Assembly (NCBI GenBank): GCA_026413225.1
Contig: CM048557.1
Location: forward strand, 59,138,987-59,202,986
Length of the DNA stretch: 64,000 nucleotides
Origin: Otis tarda
Lineage: Eukaryota; Chordata; Aves; Otidiformes; Otididae
Direction of reading: 5' to 3'
Shown here one piece after another: positions 42,001 through 56,203 of the stretch (its first letter is position 1; each line of letters begins with the position of its first letter). The position numbers were made by a program, and so were the translations under genes. Below the pieces are notes generated by a model. The model made no database searches. It was not told the origin of the DNA and saw only the letters and a program-made list of their open reading frames with translations.

Positions 42001-43339
42001 GCCAGCTCTAATTTAAATGTCAACTTTAATAGGTACAATTTTCTAACCAGTTTTACTTGCAGAGCTGAGCCAATTTAAACCATTTCCCAGTGAAAGTAAC
42101 TTACGAAGTGTTTAATAAGTATCCCAACTGAGCCTGTGAACTAAATGAGAACAGTTGCTGAATTGTGCCAGAATGTGTAGCTTTACATGGAATTCATTTG
42201 ATATTTATGTACCTATTTTCCTTGTTTTATTTCTTAAATCTAGTATATGTATCTTTGTTCAGCTCATCTGAATCATGCCTCATTCAGCATTAAAAACAGG
42301 TGAGAAAGGACTGATTATAAGTGTAGGCAACAGTGTGACTAGACTCTAGGAGTAGGAGGAAATGAAAGGATCCACTGGAGGATAAGGAACAAGAGATCTT
42401 TAGAGCTCTGAATCTGTTATAACTTACTAGACTGTAACTATTGAGAAAGGAGTTACAGTTAACTAAGCGTAAATCTTAAGTGAAGCTTGTAGAACTTAAT
42501 TGTGAAGTGTAGTTAAGGAAAGAGATAATTGTTATTGTACTCTTCACTTTTGAGGAACTGAGAAAATTAAGAAACTAAAATCTGTGCTTCAGTGCACTCT
42601 AAGCTTTACAGGTGGTGATATATTCTTTACGCGATATGTGACAGTCTGTAAGGAGTATTGAAACACAAACTTTATTCAACGCCTGTGAATATTTGGTATG
42701 CTCTCTGCTATTCTGAAATAGATTGCCTTTTAATTTACCATATTCCTAACAGTGAAACCTTCTCCTAAAAACCCTTTGGCTGCCTGTGACTCCAGTGACA
42801 AGCAGGTGTTTTCTTAAGGCTTATTCTTGATTGTATTTATGTAGAGAAAAAAGTTCAAGAGCACTGCTCCCTCCCACTCACCCCAAAAAAACCAAACCAA
42901 AACAACAAAACACCCTACCACAACAACAAAAGAACCTCCAAAGAACTGTGAAGAATTCTCAACTGCTTCAAGTTACTTTCAGTTCTAGTTTTTGAAATAC
43001 CAAAAGAAGGTAGTGGACTTCTGTTAGTTTGTTTTGCTTGAAGTAAAAGGTTGTCTCCCTGTGGTGTAGGATGATAGAAAACATTAATGTATAACATGTA
43101 TTATATTACCAACTGTATCTGAAGTTCAGATGCTCGGCCTTTCTAGTGTAATACTCTGTTAGTAAGGAAGAATTATAACTTAAGTTCACATCCTTATATG
43201 AACTAGCAATTTTAGGTTGTTATAATAGATATTTTAACTGAAGGAGTTCTAGAACCTTAAACTCATTCTGTTCTGAAATGGAGAGAGGATTAAAGTGCCT
43301 AGTTCTTGGTATCTTTTTTTTTAATGTATTTTTACAACC

Positions 43340-43432
43340 TTATGTAGTTGAAGATGTCCCTGCTCCTTGCAGGGGGATTGGACTAGATAACCTTTAAAGG
43401 TCCCGTCCAAAGCAAACTATTCTTTGATTCTA
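43340..43432 (+). mobile_element. CR1 LINE extreme 3' fragment
   Basis: Starts near GTAGTTGAAGATGTCCCTGC and runs through TTGGACTAGATAACC to TTCTTTGATTCT. Only the final 90 or so bases are present, in plus sense. Confidence 0.9.
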
Positions 43433-45126
43433 TTTTACTGATTACAGGGACTGTGACAACTGTTAAGAGAGCTTCAAGTTAAGGTTTTCTAGGAGTGGTT
43501 TTGGAAACAGTTAATACTTCCATTGATAATGTTGGGAAAAAGAAGTAAGAGCATGTACATGATGGTGAAATTCTCATGAAGTTGGGAGGCATCACTGTTC
43601 ATAATCAGAGTTCTTTATAAGGAGAAACAAGCTGATATCAGAACAGTGACTGAAGTGAAACTTCATTGAAAAAAATGCATAGTTAGGGAATTTTTGCTTC
43701 AGCCATGAAATTTTGAAAAGATGATAACCAGGGTGTAATGTTGATTACAAGCTGAGCTGAGCCAGCTTGTGATACAGCTGTTGAAGGCAGGAGGAGATAA
43801 ATGCCATTCAAAGATGTATCAAAGGAAGTTTGCCAGTAGAAATAAGGAAGTGTTTTTAGTGCCATTGTACAAGGCATTGAAAAGACTGCTTTAATATTGT
43901 GTGAAATTCTAGTTGCTTCTGTTGATGAAGGTCACTTTCAGCTCCTGCTACTTAGGAGAAGATGGTGTCTAATGTAAAACTGCAGGAAGAAGAGTGTGAT
44001 TTTTAATTAGCTGAGCAAAGTAATTCCTGTTTATTAAATATATTTCTACAAGGAAAAGAAGAAAGAACGGAGAGAATAAACACAGCCTTCCCTAGATGTA
44101 TGAGAGACATTGCCAACTTTTCCACAAACCTCAGTCATGCAGAATTCATAGTCAGTTCAGAAGGATCATGCTCTTTGACTAGCCCTGCTGTAAGCTATTG
44201 CTAATAGTTGAACTGCATAGTGAAAACACTGTGATGTCATAGGCTATGGACTCTGTGGGAAGTGCAGAACAGATTTTAAGAAGAGGCAGAGCGTTTCATC
44301 CAGAAACTTTAGAGCTGAGCCAGATGAATGGAATGAAGAAAATCTATTTGTAGTGATACAAATACAGCTATCTGTGTGGTATCCAGTGAGGCTACTTTAC
44401 TGGCTTTTAGATCCAGAAGAGGAAATGAAGTGCAAGATACTGAGGAGCAGGGGACACTGAAGTCAAATGAAAGAATGGAAGTACAGCTGACTTAGCAGGC
44501 TCTTTCCATGACATCTGCAATGTTTTATAGTAACAGTGTCTCAGTAGTTTTGTAAGGAAGCTTCAGGGCGTTTTCTTTTGGTTTTTAGATTTGCTTGAAG
44601 ATGGTTCTCTGTATTGTAAGTATACATTTTTTTTACAGCAGACACTGAAGGTCAGAACGATTTCATCCTATCTTTAATCATGAGCAGCATAAAGAATGGT
44701 ATTTTCTTGAATAATAACATCAGGTAATAGAGGGTGCTTTAATTTATTATAAAAAGAGGTGATCAGACAAGCTTTACTTTTTCATCATATGAGCTAGTGA
44801 GACTGAAAAAAAAAAAACCCTAAGCAGTAAACCTGGTTTTGTTTCAAATTTTCCTAACCTGCTCTTTATTTACTTTTATATAAATTCTAGTATGCTGAGG
44901 TATTTGTTTTCTGGCAATTAGGAAAGAATCCATGTGCTTAAAACAGATGTTTCCTTATTCATGATCCTGTATTTGAGCTGAATGTTTGAAAGAATATCTT
45001 TCTTCAAAATGGAAACTAAGAAAAGCTAGCAACTGTGGCTCAACTTTGCCCTGCTAGTGTTCATCCTAGAACTTGAAGTAAGTTAGGCAGTTACTTGGCC
45101 CCTCTTGCACCAATGTTGATTACAAT

Positions 45127-45157
45127 GTTGCATCCTGGTTTCCCACCAGGATGCAAC
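45127..45157. repeat. Perfect inverted repeat, 13-base arms, 5-base loop
   Basis: Arms GTTGCATCCTGGT (45127-45139) and ACCAGGATGCAAC (45145-45157) are exact reverse complements around TTCCC. Lies in WDR20 intron 1. Confidence 0.85.
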
Positions 45158-48100
45158 TTTAATCTGTGGAAGCTATCTTTCTCACTTAAATGCACTCTTG
45201 GAACAAATTTTCCTTTCTGCTATGAATGCAAAGTCTTGATTCACAGGAGAGAAGACAGTGTCAAATAGAGACTCTTTGCTATTCTAGTCTAGCTCCTTAT
45301 ATAGTGGACATACCTTGCTCCTCACATCTGAGTGCATTCTCTTTATTTGGTAGCTCTTTATGCACGTCTTTTGGCAGTGAAGTTTCTCCATTACCCTTCC
45401 ATCTTAAAGAACAGCAAAAATCCTTTCAGATTTGTGATAGTTAATAAGGTGATTTCTCCAGTATGAGAATTGCTTGCTTCGTTCTTTGGAATACATTAAG
45501 ATGTTAATGTATCTTGATCAATATGCAGCACTAAACAGTTAAACAGAATTCCAAGTAGAGGCTCAGGCTGCTTGGTTACCATGGCAAACACAGTAGGAAA
45601 TTCATGCCAAAGTTTGGAAACTAAGATACACAAAAGAAACCTTGTAAACTGAAATAATTGCTTTGGGTAACAAGTGTAGTTGTTCATAATTTATTAGGGT
45701 CCCTTCTCCAAATAATACTGTTTTAAAATCCTAGTTTATCAAGTAATTCTTAATTGCCAGTTCAGAGTTTTGCACAAAGCGGGCAATATTCACAAGCAGG
45801 GAAGAGTGACATTCTTTGTTGGCTTGCCCTCTAACTGTAAGGGCACACTGAGTGAATAGAATAGCCTCTTGGAGACAGATAAATTACTGAAGTACTGTAA
45901 TCAAGGTTGACATATTTTCAGTGTGCCATGTCTTGTTTAACAGATGTGACTGGTATTGTGTGTGTGGGGGTGTATATATATGTAATGATTTGTCTATGTT
46001 AATAATTACATATATGTTAGAACATATATTTAATGATTTGTGTATGGTGAAGATCTTGAAGTGTTTAATTCACTTTGCCACAGTTGTTCGTTACAGTTAG
46101 CGAACCTTAAGACAAAGATCTGTATGTTGGTGTTTTGATGGGGTGGTTCTTCGTTTGATGGTTTCCCTGTTTAATCACCTGTATTTGAACTATCTATGAA
46201 CACAGTATTTCACATTGCAGTCCTGTCAGTATATTGTGGCAAAATCTGATATTACTGTATGTGACTTGCTGTACAGTTTTCCATAGGTGTGGCCACATGC
46301 AAATCATGCAGTTATTTTTCTCTTTCTGAATGTAAATTAGTACATGTATTTACATGTATCTTTTCCAAAATCTTATCCCCCAAAGAGGAAGCTATTATAT
46401 AGAAGGGCCAATCTGTGGCTTGAGAGACACACTATTTGTAAAAACTTCCTGAAGATCGAGGCTAGGATCGTAGCTGGATGTTGAGATTGTGTGCACCTAC
46501 CCTGACGTGGGACTCAACCTCATCATTTTATGCACTGCATAATCTGGATTGGAGATTGTTTGATAGTTGGAGGCTAAGGGAGAGCAGTTTTAGGTTATTA
46601 TTGAGAAACTGTGATTGATTTGCCTCTGCCTTTATAGAACATGGTGTCTTGGGAAGGAAGGCTTGATGTCATGATAACTACGAAGTGGTGTTACTGGAAT
46701 ATGAAGTGTTGGAGGTGATGGAGCAAGCACTTTAGTATTAGGCTGAAACGGTGTTCTGGGGTTCTCATGGTTTTGAGTGTAAAGAGGCTGAGCCTGCAGA
46801 CTTGTTACAAGTAGTAACGTTGAATTACAGGTTAGTCTGTGCTTTTTGCTGATCTCTTGAAAAAAGGACTTACTAATCACTTCATAATGAAAACAAAAGT
46901 AGAATTTGGAAACATCTGGAAGATTATACTGGAGTTGAAGTCAAAGCAAAGTAAGAATTCGGGGGCCACAGGAAGTGATGAACTGTGCCATTGATGAGGC
47001 ACAGTAAATAAAACTTTAAGTAGCTTCCATCCCACTAAGTTTAACATATGGTAATTTATAGTTCTGTGGTACATCTGTGCTTCAGAAGAAGAAATAAGTT
47101 AGAAAACCAGCAGAAATTGAAGGTGGACTAATTTGACTAACTGTCAAGGCAAGAGGCAATTGTAAGAAACTTGGGAGATGCAGTTATGCTAGGTGAATGA
47201 GCAGGAGGAGAGTTTGTTCCCACTAATCTTTCGGTGGCATACACTGGAGGAAAAAACTTTAGTCAGTTTGGAACCACTACATAAAAAGAGGAGGAGATTG
47301 CTGTAGATGACTGCCTTAATTGATCAATATTTAAGTCCTAATTTTTCTTTATTGTAAGAAATGGAATGGGGAAGAATAATAGAAACAAGAATGGAATAAA
47401 TCATATTGCATTGTATAAATCAGTAGATCCATGTTTAATTGTTTGTACAGGTCTAAAAAAAAAAAAAGAATTATTACAAAGATTCAGAGTACTGGTGAAA
47501 ATTGTGATAGTTGAAAACCTCTGTGGAAATACTGAAAAGGATGGGACTGCTTATTCCAGTAAGCAGTATAAGTGCTGTGTATATAAGGAATGTTAGATAT
47601 CATTGTCTCTTCCTGGGAACAAGAAGGTATTCAGTAAAATCAGAGGGAAACAAAATTGAGAATTGATACTTTTTTTCACATATTTAACTTTATCAGTCTT
47701 GCTTCAGTCATCTAAATAAATAAGTTAACAGAAAGTGGGTGTTAAAACAAAATTTGGCAATATTTGCAGTTCCATGCAGTAGTTAATGCGCAAAAAAAAA
47801 AAAATCTTGTAAAGGGTTATTAAACTTCCATATTTGCAATTTAAATGGCTTCCTGAAAGAAGTCTAGGATGGAGAATAATCCATTAATGCAGTTAACTTC
47901 TTGAACTTACTTCTGGAACATATATCTGTCCACTGTTGAAGAAGTGGTATTGGAGTAAAGTCTTGGATTGTGGTCCAATTCTGCATGTGCCAGTATGTAT
48001 GTGCCATGACTTGTTAAATCTATGTCTTAATTTTAAACCAGTGAGGGAGAAACCAGTATAAAAATGTGACCTGTCACCCGTGGTTTATTAATAGCCCAGA

Positions 48101-49626
48101 GAGATAATTGTTTTGAACTTAAAACTGCTCAGTGAGATCTTTCTTACATATTTCCTTTAAAAAGAGCTGAGTAGGGGGAGAAGAGGAGGAAGGTGTCTGC
48201 ATTGCATGCAGAACATACGTGACTCTAAATTAGGTTTCTGTTGGAGTGGTTTTTCTCCAGCAGGCTAAGCTACAGTTGAGACAAAATTCTCTAGACCAGC
48301 CACTGGGAAGAGACAATAGTACTGATATCACGTCTTCTATTCCCTTCTTCCTGTGGAAAAAAAAGTCAACTAATTGCTTAAACCAAAATAGAATATCTAG
48401 TTCAGTTCACGTCTGTTGGGAGTGTGTGATACAGTGACTATATTCAGAGTTGTTTGAGTTTAACCAGCCTGTTTACAGATTTAGTGTGACCAAGCACATA
48501 ACACTGAAATTAGAGTCTCAGTACTGAAGTGAATTGATCATGTCATTAACTGACTCCCATGGTGTGGTGAACTTTGCAAAAGGAGCTGTGAAATGCTGCT
48601 TCCGTTAGCTGTTTTTCCATGTGGTTTTCTGAGTGATTGTTTAGATGCCCAAGAACAAGTTCAAGCTTTTGGGCTCTTTCTGTATCGTAGTAAAGCAGCA
48701 TTATACAATATGTAATGTAAAAGATTGGAGCGCTTCTAGGGAGGGAAGGGACAAGTTTTCCTCTGCACATATAATAAAAATTACCTTTGTTAAATATGTA
48801 GAAACAAACACCTTTTCAAAAGTTAAGTTACAATGTCATGTTATTTCCCTGAAGTTTTAGTGATTTGATTATAGTGCAGCTGAAGATTGCTCAAGTTACT
48901 TGGAGTGCTTCCAGCCTACTTCCTGGAGTGAGCAGGCTGTTCCATTTCTTTCGGAGATGCTAAGCACTGCTCGCAGACCTTTTCAGGACAGACCAGGACT
49001 TGCTCTGGAGAGCTGTGCTGAGGGTTGTGGTCAGTTCATTAGAACACTTAAGAGTCTGACCCAGCTCTTTGAACAACACTGTCAGAAGTTGAACATTTTG
49101 GTCTCCTACTCAAAAAGATCATTGTCAGCATGGGTGTAGATTTTAACAAATGAATAACATGTTGAATTGAAAATGCTCTAAGTTTCTAAAAGAACAGTTT
49201 CAGTGACTTGAGACTTCTGTTGGGTTGTAACAGATGGCGGCAGCACCAGTGTTCTCTGCTCAGAAGGCAGAGGAGGGTGGTTTTTGGGTTGTTTTTTTTT
49301 TTGTGTGGAGGGGTTCAAAACCTTGTTTCCATTTCCCTCAACCTCCCAGGCCTACAGTAGTTCAAATGTGTTAACATTCCTGTCCGACTTTAATGCCGTT
49401 TGCCCAGTCTTATAGAGAATCAAAGGGTAAGTTGATTCTGTATGTTCTCATGAAGTGAATAGGGATTTGTGAACAAAAAACCATTTTTCTTTTTGGAGGA
49501 GTCTACTGTTCTGGGTTTTTTATAATAAAAATACATATTAATAAATAAAATATATAAATAAAAAATTATATTGAAATAAAAATGTGTGTTTTTCTGGAGT
49601 TATGGGTAGACTGGTGCTTTCACCTT

Positions 49627-49659
49627 AGATAACTTTCAACAGGATGTTGAAAGTTATCT
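49627..49659. repeat. Perfect inverted repeat, 15-base arms, 3-base loop
   Basis: Arms AGATAACTTTCAACA (49627-49641) and TGTTGAAAGTTATCT (49645-49659) are exact reverse complements around GGA. Such a tight perfect hairpin is unusual in unselected intron sequence. Confidence 0.9.
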
Positions 49660-51814
49660 GTAACCAGAAAAATATTTTGGTTTATAGCCTTACTAAAATG
49701 GTAAGTTGTAAGTCAGACAGTCCTTTATGAGTGTTCTTTATGGTGTTCACTCCACTTTCTTGATCTTGTCAATTATATAACCATTGATTCAGTTAATATT
49801 ACATAGATTTATTTCAAACCAGTCTGTGCTCTTTGCTCTGTTTGAGTGCTTAGAATAATTCTTCTGGAAACAGAATATGATTATTTTATTGGATGCTTCA
49901 GAAAACTAAACTGATCTTTACCTAAATATGGATTTATGTCTAGTTGTCTGGACTAGAGCTTTTATCTTATTGTATGTGATCATAGTTGTCTGCTGCATGA
50001 ATAAATGCTGAAATCCTGTTAAGTAATGCTTTTCTCCTTTCGAAAGTCATGTATGTCTTGTATGGCCCAAAGTAGAAGTTCAGTCTAGAAGGGAGAAGAA
50101 CATGAAGTAGCTACCCAAATTTGCAAGCAGCTTTATACAAAATTGATCTTTAAGACTGTGTTATGGATGAATTGTGTGGAACACTTGAAAAAATGAGGTT
50201 AAATAAAATTACTTGGTGTCCCTGTTTTACTAACAGAGCTGTTCTTATACAGTATCCTAGAGACTGTCACATGCCTTAAGTGTTCCTGTTCAGCATTTAT
50301 CAAGTGCTTTGTAACTTATAAAAAACCTTCTGCAAAGATGCAGGAACCCATTTATGAGGAACAGTGCTGCTCAGGAGAGTAAACATTCTGTTGAATGGAA
50401 ATAAATCTTGAAATGCTTTTGTTGGGAGTAGGTATAAATGCAGGTTATTTTAAACTTTAAGCCAGATCATTCAAAATATTTATGTATTAGAAGCAGCACG
50501 TCAGAAGATATGCCACAGAAGCCAAATTAATAATGATCACGTCTCAGAGATCAGAATCTTAAGACTTAAGAAAGTAAAACTGGCACGAAGTGGCAGCTAC
50601 ACTTTCTGGAGACTTTCTAGGGAAAGGAAGCTATAGAGAGATACCTTAATGAAAAGTCTTTGAGGCAGTATGTTAAAAGTACCAGATCCTTTTTCCTGCT
50701 TCGTAATTGTTTTTGTCCCAATTTCTTAGTTTTTAATTCTTAAAATTCATGTTGTTCAGTGCAACTTTCATACCTTTCTTATATGTTCTCTTGCCTTCAG
50801 TTACAGAGGAATAAGGGAAAGTGAATGCGTGTGCTTATTTTTTTAGTGTTAGCTCATACTTGCCCTTATGTTAATTGGCAGCAAATCCAGCATTGGTTGT
50901 GCTGTTGTGAGTGTTAAGCTATTGATGCTTCAATTCATAGTGTTGAAAGTTCAGCCAAATTTTAAAAGCAAAACTGTAAATCTCAAGAACCTTATTTAAT
51001 TTTCAGATGTGATTTTAATATAAAGCAGGTGCATTGAATGAGTGCAAAGTGGCAAAATAAAGACCTAAAATTTCTGTAGCATTAGTGGCTTTGCAAGGCT
51101 TAGGAGACACTTTAAAAACAGTCTATGTGGACACTTGTTAACACCTTGGTGTGGAAAAAGCAGCTCTTATTTAAGAAACTGTCCTTACATTTAAGAAACT
51201 TACTGTAGCTATGTATAAATAGAGCAGCTTTACAAATGGTGACTGTCTGCTGGCCTTTTATAGACTCCTAAAGAAAATTTATACTTTTTTTTTATTAGTT
51301 TATAAGTGCTCCCATAAGCTTCCAAACTAGTTTATAAGTTTTCTGGGGGCTTCTGAAATGACCCTGAATGTGTATTCACTTGTACACTACCTGAAAGGTT
51401 TTGCGCTGTTCAAGCTGAAGAGATCCTGGGACTGATGTGAGTTCTTGACAGACTTTAAACTTTCTACTGAGAAAGCTAAGGCCGTTAGTCAGCAGTCTGT
51501 CATCTTGCATGCAGTTATGTTTGTAGAAGCCAGTTTATTACTGATTGGCTATGGCACTGTCAGTTGCCATACACCGAAGAGTGTTTTATTAGGGGTTTAT
51601 AGTTGCAGGAAGTGTTGCCTGGACTTTCTGTTGTATATCTCATAAATTAAGCAGAACTTTTGCTCTACATCAGTGTTCTTTATAGGGAAGGACAAAAAAC
51701 TTGCTCCTGTAGTTTTCTTCCTGTATGAAGTTCCTTTTGAAACACAAACCAGACCTGTTAAGTAAGCTGGGAGTGGCCATGTTGCTGCTACTTTAGTTGA
51801 TCCTAAGCTTAAAA

Positions 51815-51910
51815 TCTCAGGGTCATTCAGGTTAGAAGGGACCTCTGAGAGTCTCTAGTCTAACCTCCTGCCCAAAGTTGGGTATGAGATCAGACCAGCT
51901 TGAAGCAACA
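51815..51910 (-). mobile_element. CR1-like 3' fragment
   Basis: The segment CAGGTTAGAAGGGACCTCTG with TCTAACCTCCTGCCCAAAG resembles the reverse complement of an older CR1 3' end. Diverged; borders are approximate. Confidence 0.7.
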
Positions 51911-54232
51911 GTGAAGTAACTACAAATTATTCTATTGCTAATACTAAGTGAGCTGTAGTTGTGCTCTACAAAAAAAAAATCTGGAAATTTACTCCTTTTG
52001 GCAATAAAGTAATTAGAGGGATTTCCGGTGTGAAGTACTGAAGCTAGTATTTCTGGCAGAAACACTTGTGTACAGGAACAATGAACAGAGTTTGCCAGAA
52101 AATTCTGCAAAAGTGGCTAGGATAACTCCGCTTTCTTGCTGTGTTCCTCAACTTTGTGTCCTTCAGCTAGCTCTGTAGGAAGGAGAAGAGACCAGCACAG
52201 ACATGGAGGAAGAGTAAACAAGCCGTTGGAGGTCTCCTGACTTAGTTTTCCCTGTCCTTGCTAACAGAGTGAGCAAGTCCCTGGAAGACTCCGCCCTGTT
52301 CACTAGGGGGTCCTGCAAAAGTGCTGCAGGCAGGGGTTACCTTGCGTCTTTTTTTCAGCTAGGGTTTAAAGAGCATCTGTGAAGTTCAATAAAGTTCACT
52401 TAGTAATAATTCTAAGAGTGATTTCTCATGTTACTTGGATAGCATTATAACAAGCACAAATTTCTCAAATTGTTCTATTTATAGACCAGGGACCATTAAA
52501 TCCCTGGACCGCAGGATATTTAAGATATATCAAACTCCAGGTAGTAAGTTGTGAGTTCCAAGTTCCAGAAATGCCGAGGAAATTGTTTTCAAAAGCATAA
52601 TGACTTTGTTCTTTGTCTTCTCTTTTATTTTGCGCTAGAGTTCTACATACATAGCCAATGTGCAATGTGCTGTTCAAGATCAATTAATTCTCTGAACAAA
52701 AGAGATTTTTTAAGAGGATTTTTGCAATTAAAATTTTTATTAAATGCTTATCCTCACTTCCAGGCTTAAAGACCTAATATTCTGTCTCAATATCGCTTCT
52801 AGCTATGACCCATTGAAAGCCAGTATCCTGGCAGATGTGATACTAAGTGCTATTAAGTATTTAAAGGAAGCATTTTGACTGCAGTTGAGATTATCTGTGA
52901 TAAAGTAATTCCTTTCCTTTTTGATCTCAGAGATGTTTTTTAGCTTGGAAGGAAATGTAGCATCTATGATGCATTTAATTCAACTAAAATTTGCAGAAAA
53001 CTGCAGAGGAAGAAATCACATCTGTCGAGGAGCATGATTAAATGCTGACTTGAAATAATGTGATTCACTATTTGGGAAATCTTAATATCAAAGCTGTAAG
53101 TCTTGGATCAATAGTACATAAAAAGAATGAATCTTGGACACATATTCATCTGGCTTTGACCTTAGAATTACATACAGCTACAGAACCAAGGTTATTGATG
53201 TCCATCCTAATCAGACATTTCAAACATCATAATATGAAAACGTAAATATTTGTTTCAGACTGAGGTAACTGGTGGTTTCGGGTTTTTCGTGGTGTCGCCC
53301 CCTCCCCCACCCCCCACCTATTTTCTTCCTAGTGTTTAGGTACTTAAAGCTATGGTTAAGGAGTTTCACTTGACTGCCTTCCTGCTGGAAGTCAGGATTC
53401 AGGGTGAATGGGCAACTGCTAGACTGTCGGATTGATTCTTCCCCCCCCCGCCTTCTCCCTGCTTCAGCAGAGTGGGGGTAACTTAGCTAAAACAGTGTGC
53501 TGCAAGAGTTAACTAAATGGGACTATGAAGTCCTGAAAACAGTTACATGGTTCATGTTTTATTTCTAGCATTTGAATTAATCACAAAGAACTAAATGGCA
53601 AAGTTGGTAAATTCTTCTATAAGTAAGCGTAAGGTTGTCTAGAGAGTTTTAACCTGTTCAGAGACAGGACTCGGAAGCTGTTCACGTCCAAGGTACACTG
53701 ATTTTGTTCAACTGCGTCTCTGACTTTAGGCAAATGTTGTGTGAGATTCCTCTTGTTGCCTGATAACCATTACTCCTTGTTCTTTTACCCAAGGAGTACT
53801 TGAAATTCCAGTGTATGTTGTAAGGAACAGACTTTTAACACGTATTGGTTGGCCAAGGTGTTAAGACCGGAGTCTCGATCAGTTAAGGTGTACTTCTATG
53901 GATTGCATGGATTTTTATTTAAAGGGAGGATGGTATTGATTTTCAACCTTGCATTAGATGCCTCAGCTTTCTTTCAGTCTTGATTACAAAGTGTTGCTCT
54001 CATCATGAATCATCCACAATGGAGTAAGTTTCTCAAAGTGAGCAGGCTGGAATAGTGCTGAGTGTTTTGCAGAAGAAAATCTTAAAGGAACTGGGGCAGG
54101 AAGCGTGGAGGTAACTTGCCACGAGCTCAAGTAGAGGTGAGGGTGCCTGATCCTGTGCTTTCACCTCCGTGTTTGGTGACACTTAATCTCAAGATCCTTC
54201 TGTTCTCTTTCAAAGTACATCACTGTTCTTCC

Positions 54233-54259
54233 GGGGTGGGGGAGGTGTGTGGGGTGGGG
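54233..54259 (+). other. G-rich tract, possible G-quadruplex
   Basis: Four G tracts of 4-5 bases with loops of 1, 8 and 1 bases on the WDR20 sense strand. The middle loop is slightly longer than the usual limit of 7. Confidence 0.4.
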
Positions 54260-55359
54260 TGCAGTTCCCATCACCTTGTTCAGTAAATAGCGTCATATCC
54301 TAGGATTTGACAGTTGTGGACTTGGATCTCATGTAAAAGCTCTTTTCTGAGAATCATATCTTCCACAACATAGCCATAGCAAATGGACTTAGTGGTGAGA
54401 TAATGAAATGCTGAGTCTGAGACGTGACTGAATTTCATGAGTAAGCACGTTTCTAATTCTTATCAAAATCCAATAGCAACCTTCAACTATATAGAAATAA
54501 AGAAAATATCTCCTAACTCTTATGCTCATTGATTCTACCTTGTCTTTCAATTAAGAGAGATCAAGACCAAAAGAGTACTTCTGTGCTTGTAGATTTGGTT
54601 TATCTCCAGAGACAGCTATATTATAACTGAAAACTCTGTCTGCATCTAAATAAAAGGTGGGGCATCCCTGTCAGTAGAGGCCTGGTAATTCTGGGTTAAA
54701 TTAGTTTATTTATACTCCATTTAAGTTCAGACAGATTGTCACTGCCATCTGGTTCCCGCAGAACAGCTAGAACAAGCACAGTGAAGTCTGTGCTTAGTTA
54801 GGTGTAATTTATCAAAATTTCATGTCTTGCTAGATCTGTTATCACACAGCTTCAGAAGACGGGGAACTTCAGTCGCACCAAATTTGTTGGACAACAAAAA
54901 CAAAAGCTAGTGATATAAAACCTCAGCCAGACAAAAGAACAAGATACAGTTCCAATCAGAAAATAGCCACCTCTTGATTCCTTGGTGCTTAAAAGTATAG
55001 TGAGGATGCAGGAGAACAACCTGGGAATACCTGTATTTTCTGCTGTCTGGGAGAGTCTGTGGTTCTCTGATCATTCAGCATGATTCAGCTGTGTTCTATT
55101 TACTTTAAGAGATCTTCCTTCTTAGGCACTGGCTTCTGCTGGAACAGCAGAGGATGCAACCTCAAGTCTCAGGTTAACCTTGTTAACTCAGCATTTCTTT
55201 GAGGTATGGAGGGATGCATCTAAGTGTTTCTGTAGAATGGTCTTCCAGATAGAAATGCTGCCTTGTTATTGAGAGTTGTCTCTTGATATCACTTACTTTG
55301 TAGTGATACAGGACAAGGGAATCTTGCACAATATAAGAGAGAACTACCTGGCCTCTAGG

Positions 55360-56203
55360 AGGGACTGTGACAGGCTGGAGAGGTGGGCCCAAGCGAACCT
55401 CATGAAGTTCAGCAAGGCCAAGTGCAAGGTCCTGCACGTGGGTCCATGCAATCTCAAACACAAATACAGGCTGAGTGGAGGATGGATTACTTCCTGAGGA
55501 GAAGGACTTGGGGGTCCTCAGCCCTGAGGAGAAGGACTAGAGGATGAGAAGCTCAACGTGAGCTGGCAGTCTCTACTTGCAGCCCAGAAAGCCAACCACT
55601 TCCTGGGCTGCATCAAAAGAAGCATGGTCAGCAGGTTGAGGGAGGTGATTCTGCCCCTTTACTCTGCTCTGGTGAGTAGTACCCACCTGCAGTACTGTGT
55701 CCAGTTCTGATCCTCTAATGTAAGAAGGACATGGACCTGTTGGAGCGAGTTCAGGGGAGGGCCACAAAAAGTGATCAGACGGCTGGAGCACCTCTCCTAT
55801 GAGGACAGGCTGAGAGAGTTGGGGCTGTTCAGCCTGGATAAGAGAAGTCTCTGGGGAGACCGTATTAGCAGCCTTGCAGTACCTAAAGGAGGCTTATAAG
55901 AAAGATAAGGAGAAACTTTTCAGCAGGGCCTGTTTTGATAGGATGAGGGGTAATGATTTTAAAATATGAGGAGATAGACTCAGACTGGATATAAGGAAGA
56001 AATTATTTGCAGTAAGGGTGGTGAAGCACTACAACAGGTTGCTCAGAGAGGTGGTAGATGTCCCATCCCTGGAAACATCCCAGATTAGGTTGAACGGGGC
56101 TTTTAGCAACCTGATCTGGTTGGAGATGTCCCTGCTCTTTGCAGGGGGGTTGGACTGGATGACCTTTGAAGGTCCCTTCCAACCCAAAGTATTCTATGAT
56201 TCT
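55360..56203 (+). mobile_element. CR1 LINE, 5'-truncated, degenerate ORF2
   Basis: Homologous to the copy at 35210-36052 and of nearly equal length: WAQANLMKFSKAKCKVLHVG at its front, then stops and a duplicated CCTGAGGAGAAGGACT segment near 55491-55536, ending TTGGACTGGATGACC and TTCTATGATTCT. More decayed than the first copy. Confidence 0.95.

Noticed and set aside
48900-49139. 79-codon plus-strand frame in WDR20 intron 1
   Set aside because: No flanking splice signals with matching phase, no known domain; length is within chance for this composition.
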